Part shown: positions 15,567 to 27,744 of the stretch, in pieces
Layout of the letters: every line of letters begins with the position of its first letter
Numbering within the stretch: position 1 is the stretch's first letter
Assembly (NCBI RefSeq): GCF_023516505.1
Contig: NZ_JAMGBB010000001.1
Span: forward strand, 62,001-126,000
Direction of reading: 5' to 3'
DNA length: 64,000 nucleotides
DNA from: Sphingomonas brevis
GTDB taxonomy: Bacteria; Pseudomonadota; Alphaproteobacteria; Sphingomonadales; Sphingomonadaceae
Program-made: the position numbers and the translations under genes
The notes under the pieces: model-generated
What the model was told of the DNA's origin: nothing
The model's database searches: none
The model's input: the letters and a program-made list of their open reading frames with translations, nothing else

Positions 15567-16346
15567 GTGGCCGAATTCACCCTGCCCAAGAACAGCAAGA
15601 TCAAGAAGGGCCGCGAGCATAAGGCCGATGAGGGCAAGCGGCTGAAGAAGTTCAAAGTCTACCGCTACGATCCCGACAGTGGGCAGAACCCGCGCTACGA
15701 CCGTTACACCATCGATCTCGACAAATGCGGGCCGATGGTTCTCGACGCGATCATCAAGATCAAGAATGAGATCGACCCGACGCTGACCTTCCGCCGGTCG
15801 TGCCGCGAGGGGATTTGCGGGTCGTGCGCGATGAACATGGGCGGAAAGAACGGCCTGGCCTGCACTACTGCGATCGAGGATATTTCGGGCGAGGTCCAGA
15901 TCACGCCGCTGCCGCATATGGAAGTGGTCAAGGACCTGGTCCCCGACATGACCCACTTCTACGCCCAATATGCCTCGATCCAGCCATGGCTGAAGAGCTC
16001 GAGTCCGGAGCCGTCGGGCAAGGAGCGGCTGCAGTCGCCCGACGACCGCAACAAGCTGGACGGGCTGTACGAGTGTATTCTCTGCGCCTGCTGTTCGACC
16101 AGCTGCCCAAGCTATTGGTGGAACGCTGACAAGTTCCTGGGTCCGGCAATCCTGCTGCAGGCCTATCGCTGGCTCAGCGACAGCCGCGACGAGGCCACCG
16201 GCGAGCGATTGGACCAGCTTGAGGACCCGTTCCGGCTGTATCGCTGCCACACCATCATGAATTGCGCCAACGTCTGCCCCAAGGGGCTGAACCCGGCCAA
16301 GGCGATCGCTGAAACCAAGAAGCTGATCGCGGAGCGCGCGGCTTGA
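15567..16346 (+). CDS. sdhB: Succinate dehydrogenase iron-sulfur subunit
   Basis: SdhB passes electrons from FAD-bound SdhA through three Fe-S clusters to ubiquinone (TCA cycle, complex II). The 259-residue protein shows the 2Fe-2S ligands in [10 protein letters not shown]...GLAC and the 4Fe-4S/3Fe-4S ligands in [16 protein letters not shown] and [17 protein letters not shown] at 15567 is chosen over an ATG at 15552 because GAGGA sits six bases upstream and the product then begins with the family's usual [11 protein letters not shown]. The sdhCDA genes are not adjacent here, unless on the far side of the window. The stop overlaps the TTG of the thioesterase. Confidence 0.95.
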   Translation: MAEFTLPKNSKIKKGREHKADEGKRLKKFKVYRYDPDSGQNPRYDRYTIDLDKCGPMVLDAIIKIKNEIDPTLTFRRSCREGICGSCAMNMGGKNGLACTTAIEDISGEVQITPLPHMEVVKDLVPDMTHFYAQYASIQPWLKSSSPEPSGKERLQSPDDRNKLDGLYECILCACCSTSCPSYWWNADKFLGPAILLQAYRWLSDSRDEATGERLDQLEDPFRLYRCHTIMNCANVCPKGLNPAKAIAETKKLIAERAA

Positions 16347-16840
16347 GCGACCAATCGGCGCGACTGCCCAACGGCGCTCGCGAGGATCCCGACAATCCCG
16401 GCTGGTACAGCTGGGGCGATTTCCCGCGCGGTTCCTTCGCCGCGCAGACCGGGCGACTGCTGTTCAGGCCAGACGGCGAAGGGCGGGCGATGACCCGCAT
16501 GTTCCCCGATGCAAGCCACCAGAATATGGGCGGGTCGATCCACGGCGGCGCGGTGATGAGCTTCATCGACATGAGCCTGTTTGCCGGTGGGCGCTGCGCG
16601 GGCATGCACGAGGGCCATTATGTGACGCTCGATTGCCATACACGGTTCGTCGCGCGCGGACGGGTCGGAGTGCCGCTCGACAGCCATGTGCGCCTGCTCA
16701 AGCAGACCAGGGGCGGGCTGGTGTTCTTCGAAGGGCACTGCGAGCAGGAGGGCGAGATCTGTTACGCCTTCACCGGCACTCTGAAACGGGTCACCAGGCC
16801 CAACGCCCCGGCGGCCGATGACGATCAAGTCCGTCGGTAG
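16343..16840 (+). CDS. PaaI-type hotdog thioesterase
   Basis: A 165-residue hotdog-fold protein. It contains the helix-starting motif [20 protein letters not shown] (HGG active-site loop near residue 60) and [15 protein letters not shown] on the central strand, typical of acyl-CoA thioesterases of the PaaI/YbgC superfamily. Start is TTG, overlapping the sdhB stop (TTGA). It overlaps zapE by 23 bases in another frame. The acyl substrate is unknown. Confidence 0.82.
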   Translation: MSDQSARLPNGAREDPDNPGWYSWGDFPRGSFAAQTGRLLFRPDGEGRAMTRMFPDASHQNMGGSIHGGAVMSFIDMSLFAGGRCAGMHEGHYVTLDCHTRFVARGRVGVPLDSHVRLLKQTRGGLVFFEGHCEQEGEICYAFTGTLKRVTRPNAPAADDDQVRR

Positions 16841-17930
16841 GGCCTATGCCGCGCTGGTCGCGGCGGGTGAGCTGAAACCCGACGAGGACCAGGCCAGGGC
16901 GGTCCAGGCGCTCGACCGTTTCGCCGAGGCCTTACGGGACAATGGCGGCTTTCTCGGGCGGCTGTTCGGCAAGAAGGAGCGGCGCTGCGGCGTCTATCTG
17001 TGGGGCGGGGTCGGGCGCGGCAAATCGATGCTGATGGACCTGGCGTTCGACAATATCGCCGTCGAGCCCAAGCGACGCACTCACTTTCACGCCTTCATGC
17101 TGGAAGTCCATGCACGGCTGCGCGACGCGCGCAGGAGCGAAGAAGGCGATCCAGTGATCCGCGTCGCCGAGCAGATCGCCGAAGAGGTCAGGTTCCTTGC
17201 CTTCGACGAGATGATGGTCACCAACAGCGCCGATGCGATGATCATGTCGCGGCTGTTCACCGCGCTGATCGACGAGGGCGTGGCAATCGTCACCACATCC
17301 AACCGGCCGCCGGGCGATCTTTACAAGGACGGGCTCAACCGCGAGCTGTTCCTGCCCTTCATCGACCTCATCGATCGGCGGATGGAGGTCCTGCCGCTAA
17401 ACGGGCCGACCGATTATCGGCTCGATCGTATGCAGGGGCTCGACACCTGGCTGGTTCCCAACGGGCCAGAGGCAACCGCCATGCTCAGCCGGGCCTTCTT
17501 CCAGATGACCGACTATCCGGTCGAGGACCGTGCCAAGGTTCCGACCGAGGAGCTGGACGTTGGCGGCGGGCGGACGCTGCATGTGCCGAAGAGCTTGAAG
17601 GGCGTTGCGGTCTTCTCGTTCAAGCGGCTGTGCGGCGAAGCGCGGGGAGCGGCCGACTATCTCGCGATCGCCCGCCGGTTCCACACGGTGATCATTGTCG
17701 GCATTCCGGTGATGGGCCGCGAGATGCGCAACGAGGCGGCGCGCTTTGTGACGCTGATCGACGCCTTATACGAGCACCGCGTGAAGCTGCTCGCCGCTGC
17801 CGATGCCGAGCCCGAAAACCTGTATCCGGCGGGCGACGGCCGGTTCGAATTCGACAGAACGGTGAGCCGGCTCGAGGAAATGCAGAGCGCGGGCTATCTC
17901 GGGGAGGGCCACGGGCTCCACGAGGATTGA
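16818..17930 (+). CDS. zapE: Cell division protein ZapE (AFG1-like ATPase)
   Basis: ZapE is an AFG1/LACE1 AAA-type ATPase that associates with the Z-ring; mitochondrial homologues assist complex IV turnover. The 370-residue protein has Walker A (GVYLWGGVGRGKSML near residue 62), Walker B (FLAFDEMMV) and the family's 'AIVTTSNRPPGDLYKDGLNRELFLPFI' and 'FKRLCGEARGAADYLAIA' motifs. It begins inside the end of the thioesterase gene. sdhB, the thioesterase and zapE therefore form one likely transcription unit. Confidence 0.92.
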   Translation: MTIKSVGRAYAALVAAGELKPDEDQARAVQALDRFAEALRDNGGFLGRLFGKKERRCGVYLWGGVGRGKSMLMDLAFDNIAVEPKRRTHFHAFMLEVHARLRDARRSEEGDPVIRVAEQIAEEVRFLAFDEMMVTNSADAMIMSRLFTALIDEGVAIVTTSNRPPGDLYKDGLNRELFLPFIDLIDRRMEVLPLNGPTDYRLDRMQGLDTWLVPNGPEATAMLSRAFFQMTDYPVEDRAKVPTEELDVGGGRTLHVPKSLKGVAVFSFKRLCGEARGAADYLAIARRFHTVIIVGIPVMGREMRNEAARFVTLIDALYEHRVKLLAAADAEPENLYPAGDGRFEFDRTVSRLEEMQSAGYLGEGHGLHED

Positions 17931-17983
17931 CGGTACCGAAACAAAACCTAGCGTTGCGCACAATCAATCAGGGGGAGTCGCTC

Positions 17984-19417
17984 ATGCGTTTCGTTTCCGC
18001 CATCTTGCTCGCCGCAGTTTCGATGCCTGCGTTGGCCGCGCCGGCCAAGCCCAGCCTGACACCGGGCCAGCGCGCTGCGACCCACAACATGTTCGAGCAT
18101 GTCGTCAACACGCCAACCGTTATAGGTCGCCACAAGGTACCGGAAATGGCGCACTATCTGGCCGACCAGTTCAAGGCAGCGGGATTCCCGGAGGCCGACA
18201 TCCATGTGATGACCTATCACACCGAAAGCGCCAGCACGGGGGCAGATGAGACCGCGGCATTGATCGTTCGCTGGCGGGCCGCCGGCAATCCCAAGGCCAA
18301 GCCGATCATGCTGATGGGCCATATGGATGTGGTCGAAGCGAAGGTCGAAGATTCAACCACCGACCCGTTCGTCATGACCGAACGCGACGGCTATTATTAT
18401 GGCCGGGGCACGATCGACATGAAGGACGGGATTGTCGGGATCACCCAGGCACTGATCAATTTGAAGGCGGCCGGTTTCAAGCCGAAGCGCGATATCGTCG
18501 CCTTCTTTACCGGCGACGAGGAAACTAACGGCATCGGCGCCAGGAAGGGCGCGACCGAGTGGCTCGACCTGATCGGCCACCCCGAATACGGCCTCAATGC
18601 CGATGGCGGCGGCGGCGGGGTCAATCCCGACGGATCGCCCGCCGGATTCACCATGCAAAGCGCCGAAAAAACCTATGCGGGCTATACGCTGACCGTTCGC
18701 AATCGCGGCGGCCATTCTTCCAAGCCGCGCAAGGACAATGCCATCTACGACCTGATGCATGCGCTCGAGAAGTTGGAGGCCTACCGCTTCCAGCCAAGGA
18801 TGGGCGAGACAACGCGAGCCTATTTCGAGGGCCGGCAGAAGCAGGAGAAGGGCCCGCTGGGCGATGCCATGCGTCGCTGGCTTGCTAACAATGACGACCA
18901 TGAAGCAGCCGATTTCATCGAAGCCAGCGAAAGCGAAGTCGGCCTCACGCGCACCCGGTGCATCCCAACTCGGCTGTTCGCCGGCCATGCCGACAATGCT
19001 TTGCCGCAGCTGGCCACGGCGATGGTCAATTGCCGCATCTTTCCCGGGGTCGACCCCAATTTCGTCAAGGGTGAGCTGGAGAAGATCGTCGCCAATCCCG
19101 ACGTCGTGGTGACGCGCAATGACGAGCAGGTTGCCTCATTGTCGTCGCCGCTCCGGCCCGACGTGACGAACGCTTACACCAGTGCCGTTCGGGCACTGCA
19201 TCCCGGCATGCCGGTATTTCCCGAAATGTCGACCGGCGCGACCGACGGCCGACCTTTCCGCGTCGCCGGAATTCCAATTTACGGGACTAACGGCGGATGG
19301 GTGGTTGTCCCTGTCGATTTTCGGGCTCACGGCAAGGACGAACGCCTTCCGGTCGAATCCCTTTACGACAATGTTGTCCATTGGCAGCTGATGCTTCGCG
19401 ACTTGGCGGGCAAGTAA
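17984..19417 (+). CDS. Secreted M20 family metallopeptidase (copy 1)
   Basis: A 477-residue zinc-dependent exopeptidase. A signal peptide occupies residues 1-20 (RFVSAILLAAVSMPALAAPA). Metal and catalytic motifs are GHMDVVEAK, GRGTIDMKDG (bridging Asp), TGDEETNG and GHADNALPQ, with a lid-type dimerisation domain around GHSSKPRKDNA. GGGGGAG precedes ATG at 17984. Periplasmic M20 enzymes act as carboxypeptidases or dipeptidases, probably salvaging peptides. It is followed 18 bases later by a second, similar gene. Substrate is not predictable. Confidence 0.9.
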   Translation: MRFVSAILLAAVSMPALAAPAKPSLTPGQRAATHNMFEHVVNTPTVIGRHKVPEMAHYLADQFKAAGFPEADIHVMTYHTESASTGADETAALIVRWRAAGNPKAKPIMLMGHMDVVEAKVEDSTTDPFVMTERDGYYYGRGTIDMKDGIVGITQALINLKAAGFKPKRDIVAFFTGDEETNGIGARKGATEWLDLIGHPEYGLNADGGGGGVNPDGSPAGFTMQSAEKTYAGYTLTVRNRGGHSSKPRKDNAIYDLMHALEKLEAYRFQPRMGETTRAYFEGRQKQEKGPLGDAMRRWLANNDDHEAADFIEASESEVGLTRTRCIPTRLFAGHADNALPQLATAMVNCRIFPGVDPNFVKGELEKIVANPDVVVTRNDEQVASLSSPLRPDVTNAYTSAVRALHPGMPVFPEMSTGATDGRPFRVAGIPIYGTNGGWVVVPVDFRAHGKDERLPVESLYDNVVHWQLMLRDLAGK

Positions 19418-19435
19418 TTCAAGAAGGAAATTAAA

Positions 19436-20872
19436 ATGCGTGCCATCACCGCCCTGTTGCTTGCCGCCGCTTCGACCACCGCCGCCGTCGCGGCCACCGA
19501 CCCCAGGACGGTGCAGTCAAAGCTCGATCCGGCGTGGCAGGCGAAGACCCGCGCCCTGTTTAAGCAGGTGATCGAGATTCCGACCGTCCAAAAGCGGGGC
19601 GAAGTGCCGCGCATGGCGGCGGTGATGGCCGACCAGTTCCGTGCGGCAGGCTTTCCCGAAAGCGACATCCACATCATGCCTTACGAAGGCGTTCCGGGCG
19701 ACAAGACGGCGGCGCTGATCGTTCGCTGGCGCGCGGCCAAGCCAACCCAGAAGCCGATGCTGATCCTCGGCCATATGGACGTGGTCGAGGCCAAGCGGGC
19801 GGACTGGAGCTTCGACCCCTTCGTATTCCGGGAAGAGGGCGGATATTTCCTCGGCCGCGGCGCGTCGGACATGAAGCATGGCATTGTCGCGACGACCATG
19901 GCCGTGCTGAAGCTCAAGGCGGCGGGCTACAAGCCCAACCGCGATATCATCCTGTTCTACAGCGGCGACGAGGAAACGATGGGCGCGGGCGCGACGCTCG
20001 GAGCGTCGCAGTGGCGCAACCTGACCGAGGCCGAGTTTGGGCTCAACGCCGATGGCGGTTGCGGTTCCTTCGACCGGGACTTCCGCCCATTGGGATGCGG
20101 CATTTCGGTCGCCGAAAAGACCTTCCAGACCTATTTCTTCACCACCCATAATCCCGGAGGTCATAGCTCGCGGCCGCGGCCTGAAAATGCCATCTATGAG
20201 CTGGCCGATGCGCTGGAGAAGCTGCGCGACCACCGTTTCGCGCCAATGCAAAACCCTGCCAACCACGGCTATTTCGAAGAGCGGGCGAGGCAGGAGGGCG
20301 ACAGTCCGCTGGGCCAGGCGATGCGGCGCTGGCTGGCCGATCCCAACGACGGGGCCGCCGCCGATGTGATTGAGGCCAATCCGCTGGAGGTCGGGCTGAC
20401 CCGTACTCGCTGCGTCGCGACGATGCTGGAGGGAGGGCATGCCGACAATGCCCTGCCGCAAAGCGCCAAGGCGACCGTCAACTGCCGGATCATGCCAGGG
20501 GTGCAGCCGAGCGAGGTCCAGGCAGAGCTGCAGCAACTGGCCGGTCCCAAGGTCGAGGTGAAGCCTGACCCAAATTACGTCGGGGTGCCGACGCCGGCTT
20601 CGGCGCTTCGGCCGGACGTGCTGAAGGCGGTCACCGCCTCGATCCTGCGGCTCCACGGACCGGCGATGCACGTCTATCCAATGATGTCGACCGGGGCGAG
20701 CGACGGCAGCTTCTTCCGCGCCAAGGGCATTCCGGTCTACGACATCGACGGAAGCTGGGGCATCTCACCCGATGACGAGCGAGCCCACGGCCTCGATGAG
20801 CGGATTCCGGTGCGGGCGATGTATGACGACGTGCTCCACTGGGAGAGCGTCATCCGCGACCTGACGAAGTAG
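19436..20872 (+). CDS. Secreted M20 family metallopeptidase (copy 2)
   Basis: A 478-residue paralogue of the preceding gene. It has a signal peptide (residues 1-20, ending AAVAA), motifs GHMDVVEAKRADWSFDPF, GRGASDMKHG, SGDEETMG, and GGHADNALPQ, and the lid segment GGHSSRPRPENA. Order, length and many residues match copy 1, so the pair came from a tandem duplication and has diverged. GAAGGA lies upstream of the ATG. They are likely co-expressed; different substrate preference is possible but unproven. Confidence 0.9.
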   Translation: MRAITALLLAAASTTAAVAATDPRTVQSKLDPAWQAKTRALFKQVIEIPTVQKRGEVPRMAAVMADQFRAAGFPESDIHIMPYEGVPGDKTAALIVRWRAAKPTQKPMLILGHMDVVEAKRADWSFDPFVFREEGGYFLGRGASDMKHGIVATTMAVLKLKAAGYKPNRDIILFYSGDEETMGAGATLGASQWRNLTEAEFGLNADGGCGSFDRDFRPLGCGISVAEKTFQTYFFTTHNPGGHSSRPRPENAIYELADALEKLRDHRFAPMQNPANHGYFEERARQEGDSPLGQAMRRWLADPNDGAAADVIEANPLEVGLTRTRCVATMLEGGHADNALPQSAKATVNCRIMPGVQPSEVQAELQQLAGPKVEVKPDPNYVGVPTPASALRPDVLKAVTASILRLHGPAMHVYPMMSTGASDGSFFRAKGIPVYDIDGSWGISPDDERAHGLDERIPVRAMYDDVLHWESVIRDLTK

Positions 20873-20874
20873 GA

Positions 20875-20904
20875 GCTCGCCGCCATGCCGGGGGCGTGGC
20901 GAGC
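20875..20904. terminator. Hairpin between convergent genes
   Basis: GCTCGCC (20875-20881) pairs with GGCGAGC (20898-20904) immediately after the second M20 gene and before the convergent exported protein. No U-tract is seen, so it is only a possible terminator. Confidence 0.35.
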
Positions 20905-20916
20905 CGGCTACTGCCG

Positions 20917-21312
20917 CTAACGGATGATCGCGCTGACCACCTGCGAAATCAGCATGGTCGCGGGATCGACTTGGTAGATGTAGCCGTCGCCATAATAATA
21001 GCGGTGGTCGTCATCGAAGTGGTAGCGGTTGCGCACGTCATACGGAATCTGGTTGTAGTTCCAGGAATAGCCGTAGTTGCCGGGCCAATGCTGCCCACGA
21101 TTGTACAGCTTCTTGGCCTGGCCCGGCGGCAGGCAGCCATTGTTCTTCTTGGCGAGTCCAGGCGGGCACCCGCCCGTGCCATAGCCATTGTGGCCATGCT
21201 CGACATAGCCTTGCGAGTGGCCCTTGTTGCCCTTGGCATGATCCGGCTTGGCGAAAGCCGGGGTGGCGGTGGCGAGCGCCGCGACGCCCGCGAGGATCAG
21301 AAGATGTTTCAT
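20917..21312 (-). CDS. Exported Gly/His/Tyr-rich protein
   Basis: A 131-residue protein with an N-terminal signal peptide (MKHLLILAGVAALATATPAFA, cleavage about residue 21). The mature part has K/G/H-rich sequence (DHAKGNKGHSQG), a CPPGLAKKNNGCLPPGQAKK segment with two Cys and PPG repeats, and a Tyr/His-rich tail (YHFDDDHRYYYGDGY). The 'CPPGLAKKNNGCLPPGQAKK' block recalls RcnB-like and similar exported proteins, which sometimes bind metals; metal binding here is inference. Start is ATG at 21312, inside a longer frame. Confidence 0.7.
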   Translation of the reverse strand: MKHLLILAGVAALATATPAFAKPDHAKGNKGHSQGYVEHGHNGYGTGGCPPGLAKKNNGCLPPGQAKKLYNRGQHWPGNYGYSWNYNQIPYDVRNRYHFDDDHRYYYGDGYIYQVDPATMLISQVVSAIIR

Positions 21313-21347
21313 GGCCGGTATAATGCACCAAATGGCCTGAATGATCC

Positions 21348-21461
21348 ATGACACGGCCGCTAACCGGGGCGAACGGCGACATTTTCGAGGGCGAAGGCAT
21401 GAAGACCGCCTGGTTCAAGGACCCGGACGGCAATATCCTGAGCCTGATCGAAGTGGAGTAG
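21348..21461 (+). pseudogene. C-terminal remnant of a VOC (glyoxalase-like) gene
   Basis: A 37-codon frame from ATG at 21348 to TAG ends in GMKTAWFKDPDGNILSLIE, the final strand and metal-ligand segment (D-P-D-G-N...E) of VOC superfamily proteins. A full VOC domain is about 120 residues, and no sequence for the rest is present upstream, where the 5' end of the exported-protein gene begins. I read it as the decayed end of a deleted gene. It may still be translated, but it cannot form a VOC fold. Confidence 0.7.
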
Positions 21462-21494
21462 TTGACCCTCCACTTTTTGAGCATCCGCGAAAGG

Positions 21495-23436
<1,942 letters not shown>

Positions 23437-23460
23437 TCTTGAGGCGAGCGGGAAGGGACA

Positions 23461-26283
23461 ATGAACGAGCTAACGGGACTGGCGATCGAACGCGAGCAAG
23501 GCCCGAGCTGGGCGCGGCCGAACTGGCCGGTGGCCGAGCTCGATCAGGTCAACGTCGGCCTCGATCCGACCGAAGCGACGATCGAGAAGGTCGGCGTTGA
23601 GGCCAAGGCCGCTGCCGCGGCGACCGGCATAACCGACGAAGCGGCGATCCGCCGCGCCGCCGACGACAGCATTCGGGCGATGATGCTGATCCGCACATAT
23701 CGGGTGCGCGGGCACCTTGCCGCCAACCTCGATCCGCTTGGCCTGGTTCAGCGCGAACTGCCGGCTGACCTTACCCCGGCCTATCACGGCTTCACCGAGG
23801 CCGACCTCGACCGGAAAGTCTATCTGGGCGGCGCGCTCGGCTTCGAACAGGCGTCGATGCGCCAGATCCTGCCGGTATTGCAGGCCAATTACTGCGGCAC
23901 CGTCGGCCTTGAATATATGCACATCAACGACCTGGAGGAGCGCCGCTTCCTGCAGGAGAGGATGGAGGGCAAGAACGCCGCGATCAGCTTCACTCCCGAA
24001 GGCAAGCGTTCGATCCTCGAGAAAGTGATCCACGGCGAGCAGTGGGAAAAATTCCTCGCCAGGAAATATGTCGGCACCAAGCGCTTCGGGCTCGACGGCG
24101 GCGAGAGCGCCATTCCCGCGCTGGAAGCAGTGATCAAATATGGCGGCGCGAGCGGAGTCGAGGAAATCGACATCGGCATGGCCCACCGCGGCCGCCTCAA
24201 TGTCCTCTCCAACGTGATGGGCAAGCCCTATCGCGCAATCTTCCATGAATTCGCGGGCGGCGCGACCAACCCTGCTGACGTCGGCGGATCGGGCGACGTG
24301 AAGTATCACCTCGGCACTTCGTCGGACCGGGAGTTCGACGGCAACAAGGTCCACCTGTCGCTGCTGCCTAACCCGTCGCACCTGGAAGCGGTCGACCCGG
24401 TCGTGCTGGGCAAGGCGCGCGCGAGCCAGACCTGCAAGGGCGACGTCGAAGGCGATACTGTGCTGCCGCTGTTGCTTCACGGCGACGCGGCCTTCGCCGG
24501 CCAGGGCATCGTCGCCGAGTGCTTCGGCTTCTCCGGCCTGCCGGGTTACGAGACCGGCGGCACGATCCACTTCGTCATCAACAATCAGGTCGGCTTCACC
24601 ACCAGCCCACAATTCGCGCGTTCCTCGCCCTATCCGTCGGACGTCGCCAAGGCGGTCCAGGCGCCGATCTTCCACGTCAACGGCGACGACCCCGAGGCTG
24701 TGACCTTCGCCTGCAAGATGGCGATCGAGTTCCGCCAGGCATTCAACCGCGACATCGTTATCGACATGTGGTGCTACCGCCGCTTCGGCCACAATGAAGG
24801 CGACGAGCCGAGCTTCACCCAGCCGCTGATGTACGAGGCGATCAAGAAGCAGCCGCCGATCAGCCAGATTTACGGCGCCCGGCTGATTGCCGAAGGCGTG
24901 GTCGACCAGAAATGGATCGACGACACGACCGCCGGATTCGTCCAGCATCTCGAGACCGAGTTCGAGGCGGGAACCAGTTACCTCCCCAACAAGGCCGACT
25001 GGTTCGAGGGACGCTGGCAGGGGCTGGGCATTCCGGGCGAGCCGGTCGACGCCCGTCGCAACGTCAACACCGCGATCCCCGAAGAGCAATATGTCCGGCT
25101 GTCGAAGCTGCTGACGACGGTTCCCGAGGGACTGACGATCCACAAGACGCTGGGCCGCATCCTCGAGGCCAAGAAGAAGGCACTTGAGGACGGCCAGGGG
25201 ATCGACTGGTCGACCGGCGAGGCGCTGGCCTATGGCAGCCTTGTCGAGGAAGGCTTTAGGGTCCGCCTGTCGGGGCAGGACAGCGGCCGAGGCACCTTCA
25301 GTCAGCGCCATGCGGTATGGACCGACCAGACGACCGGTGAGAAGTTCGTCCCACTGAGCAGCAAGCTCGACAGCGCCGGCGTGCCGCTATTCGACGTGCT
25401 CGACAGCCCCTTGAGCGAATTTGGCGTTCTCGGTTTCGAATATGGCTATTCGCAAGCCGACCCGCGCGCGCTGGTGCTGTGGGAGGCGCAGTTCGGCGAC
25501 TTCGCCAATGGCGCTCAGACGATCATGGACCAGTTCATTGCCGCCGGCGAAGCCAAGTGGCTTCGCGCATCGGGCCTCGTGATGCTGTTGCCTCACGGGT
25601 TCGAGGGTCAGGGGCCGGAACATAGTTCGGCGCGGCTGGAGCGTTACCTGCAACTCTGCGCCGAGGACAATATCCAGGTCGCCAACTGCACCACCCCCGC
25701 GCAATATTTCCACATCCTCCGGCGGCAGATGCTGCGCGATTTCCGCAAGCCCTTGGTCATGATGACACCCAAGTCGCTGCTGCGGCACAAGCTGGCAGTG
25801 TCGACCCGGGCTGACTTTATCGGCGAAGGCCATTTCCACCGCATCCTCAGCGACCTTAATCCGCCAGCGGCGGGGGAAACGCGCAGGGCGGTGCTTTGCT
25901 CGGGCAAACTCAGCTTCGAGCTGATGGAGGCGCGCGACACGGCCGGCGACACCGCGACCGAGATCATTCGCATCGAGCAGCTTTATCCCTTCCCGTCGGA
26001 GCCGCTGGTCAAGCGGCTGAAGGCGATGCCCAAGCTTGAAGAGCTGGTGTGGGCCCAGGAAGAGCCGAAGAACAATGGCGCCTGGCAATTCGCCGAGGAC
26101 TTGCTTGAGGAATGCCTGGCCGAGGCCGGGCACGGCAAGCTTCGCCCGCGTTACGCCGGACGCGCTGCTTCCGCCTCGCCAGCGACGGGGCTGGCCAAGC
26201 GCCACGCCGCCGAGCAGGCGGCCTTGATCGCCGACGCGCTGGGGCATAGCAGCCGCGCCAAGGCAACTGCACAAGCTTCGTAA
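23461..26283 (+). CDS. sucA: 2-oxoglutarate dehydrogenase E1 component
   Basis: The thiamine-diphosphate enzyme that decarboxylates 2-oxoglutarate and transfers the succinyl group to the lipoyl arm of E2. The 940-residue protein has '[14 protein letters not shown]', the ThDP-binding [21 protein letters not shown] region, [16 protein letters not shown] and, in the C-terminal transketolase-like domain, '[22 protein letters not shown]' and RHKLAVS. The N-terminus (about residues 1-30) is short compared with E. coli. It begins 24 bases after sucD with AAGGGAC upstream. Confidence 0.96.
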   Translation: MNELTGLAIEREQGPSWARPNWPVAELDQVNVGLDPTEATIEKVGVEAKAAAAATGITDEAAIRRAADDSIRAMMLIRTYRVRGHLAANLDPLGLVQRELPADLTPAYHGFTEADLDRKVYLGGALGFEQASMRQILPVLQANYCGTVGLEYMHINDLEERRFLQERMEGKNAAISFTPEGKRSILEKVIHGEQWEKFLARKYVGTKRFGLDGGESAIPALEAVIKYGGASGVEEIDIGMAHRGRLNVLSNVMGKPYRAIFHEFAGGATNPADVGGSGDVKYHLGTSSDREFDGNKVHLSLLPNPSHLEAVDPVVLGKARASQTCKGDVEGDTVLPLLLHGDAAFAGQGIVAECFGFSGLPGYETGGTIHFVINNQVGFTTSPQFARSSPYPSDVAKAVQAPIFHVNGDDPEAVTFACKMAIEFRQAFNRDIVIDMWCYRRFGHNEGDEPSFTQPLMYEAIKKQPPISQIYGARLIAEGVVDQKWIDDTTAGFVQHLETEFEAGTSYLPNKADWFEGRWQGLGIPGEPVDARRNVNTAIPEEQYVRLSKLLTTVPEGLTIHKTLGRILEAKKKALEDGQGIDWSTGEALAYGSLVEEGFRVRLSGQDSGRGTFSQRHAVWTDQTTGEKFVPLSSKLDSAGVPLFDVLDSPLSEFGVLGFEYGYSQADPRALVLWEAQFGDFANGAQTIMDQFIAAGEAKWLRASGLVMLLPHGFEGQGPEHSSARLERYLQLCAEDNIQVANCTTPAQYFHILRRQMLRDFRKPLVMMTPKSLLRHKLAVSTRADFIGEGHFHRILSDLNPPAAGETRRAVLCSGKLSFELMEARDTAGDTATEIIRIEQLYPFPSEPLVKRLKAMPKLEELVWAQEEPKNNGAWQFAEDLLEECLAEAGHGKLRPRYAGRAASASPATGLAKRHAAEQAALIADALGHSSRAKATAQAS

Positions 26284-26296
26284 GGAACCGCGACCC

Positions 26297-27595
26297 ATGG
26301 CCACCGATGTGAAGGTCCCAGCACTGGGCGAATCAATCACCGAAGGGACGCTCGCCCAATGGCTCAAGCAGCCTGGCGAAGCGGTTGCCGCGGATGAGCC
26401 GATCGCCAGCCTGGAGACGGACAAGGTGTCGGTCGAGGTGCCGTCGCCGGTTGCCGGCACGATGAGCGAGCAATTGTTCAAGGAAGGCGACACGGTCGAA
26501 GTCGGCGCGGTGATTGCCCGGATCGGTGCGGCGGGGGAAGCTGCTGCGCCGGCTGCACCCGCGACAGGCCAGGGCCAGACGCAAGTCGCCGGTGCACAGG
26601 TCAATCCGGTCGGCGCGGGCGAAAATCCGGCGCTTCGAGAGGATCATGCCGCGGCCCCGGCCGACCATGCCGACCTGACGCTTTCGCCGGCGGTGCGCCG
26701 TGCGGTGCTGGAACTCCATGTCGATCCGTCGAAGATCCAGGGCACTGGCAAGGACGGCCGGCTGACCAAGGACGATGTGCTGGCGGCAGCAAAGGCAAAG
26801 GACGATTCGCCGGCTCCGGTCCATGAGCCGGAAGTGAAGGCTCCTGCGGTTGCTCCGGCACCGGCTCCCCAACCGGTCAGGGCGGCAAGCGGCGAGCGCC
26901 ACGAAGAGCGGATCAAGATGACGCGCTTGCGCCAGACGATCGCTACCCGGCTCAAGGACGCCCAGAACACCGCCGCGCTGCTCACCACCTATAACGACGT
27001 CGACATGACGGCGGTGATCGACGCCCGCGCCCGCTACAAGGATTTGTTCGAGAAGAAGCACGGCATCCGGCTGGGCTTCATGGGCTTCTTCGTGAAGGCG
27101 GTGGCGCTGGCCGCGCGCGACGTGCCGTCGGTCAATGCCCGGATCGAAGGCGACGAGATCGTCTATTCCGACTTCCTCGACGTGTCGGTCGCGGTGTCGG
27201 CGCCGAAAGGCCTGGTCGTCCCGGTCATCCGCGATGCCGACAAGCTCAGTTTCGCCGAGATCGAGAAAGCGATCGCCGCCTATGGCAAGAAGGCCAAGGA
27301 CGGCACTTTGACCGCCGATGACATGAAGGGCGGCACCTTCACCATTTCCAACGGCGGCGTATTCGGATCCTTGCTGTCGAGCCCGATCATCAACCCGCCG
27401 CAGTCGGCGGTGCTCGGCATGCACCGGATCGAGGAGCGCCCGGTGGTCCGCGACGGCCAGATTGTCGCCCGGCCGATGATGTACCTGGCTTTGAGCTACG
27501 ACCATCGCCTGATCGACGGTCGCGAGGCGGTGACCTTCCTCGTCCGCGTCAAGGAAGCGATCGAGGACCCGACAAGGCTGCTGATCGACCTCTAG
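26297..27595 (+). CDS. sucB: 2-oxoglutarate dehydrogenase E2 (dihydrolipoyl succinyltransferase)
   Basis: The 432-residue core of the complex. The N-terminal lipoyl domain has the modified Lys in [10 protein letters not shown] near residue 43, then an Ala/Pro linker, a peripheral-subunit-binding domain ([32 protein letters not shown]) and the catalytic acyltransferase domain ending [13 protein letters not shown] (catalytic His/Asp). AAGGAA precedes the ATG, 13 bases after sucA. lpd follows after a repeat element, making a complete OGDH set. Confidence 0.95.
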   Translation: MATDVKVPALGESITEGTLAQWLKQPGEAVAADEPIASLETDKVSVEVPSPVAGTMSEQLFKEGDTVEVGAVIARIGAAGEAAAPAAPATGQGQTQVAGAQVNPVGAGENPALREDHAAAPADHADLTLSPAVRRAVLELHVDPSKIQGTGKDGRLTKDDVLAAAKAKDDSPAPVHEPEVKAPAVAPAPAPQPVRAASGERHEERIKMTRLRQTIATRLKDAQNTAALLTTYNDVDMTAVIDARARYKDLFEKKHGIRLGFMGFFVKAVALAARDVPSVNARIEGDEIVYSDFLDVSVAVSAPKGLVVPVIRDADKLSFAEIEKAIAAYGKKAKDGTLTADDMKGGTFTISNGGVFGSLLSSPIINPPQSAVLGMHRIEERPVVRDGQIVARPMMYLALSYDHRLIDGREAVTFLVRVKEAIEDPTRLLIDL

Positions 27596-27668
27596 GCTGT
27601 CAGATGGGCCGGGGTGGATAAAATCGGTGACCTTGCCTATGTCGCCGCCAATTCAACTATCGGGCGTC

Positions 27669-27725
27669 GCCCCAGCGAAGGCTGGGGCCCATGTCGACGG
27701 CATGGATGCCAGCCTTCGCTGGCAT
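27669..27725. repeat. Double-hairpin intergenic repeat between sucB and lpd
   Basis: GCCCCAGC-GAAG-GCTGGGGC (27669-27688) is followed by ATGCCAGC-CTTC-GCTGGCAT (27706-27725). The second core is the reverse complement of the first, so the whole unit is itself palindromic. It matches the pattern of elements at 34065-34125 and 42097-42203: C-rich hairpin, about 20 bases, second hairpin ending near ATGACG. Confidence 0.8.
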
Positions 27726-27744
27726 GACGATAAAGGGAATTGGA

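Noticed and set aside
17000-17983. Long open frame upstream of and in frame with the first M20 gene
   Set aside because: It is a high-GC shadow of zapE in another frame with R/A-rich composition; the signal peptide and ribosome-binding site place the true start at 17984.
23470-25311. 613-codon minus-strand frame opposite sucA
   Set aside because: Composition (R, D, L, H, A rich, no motifs) is that expected from the antisense of a GC-rich gene, and sucA is certain.
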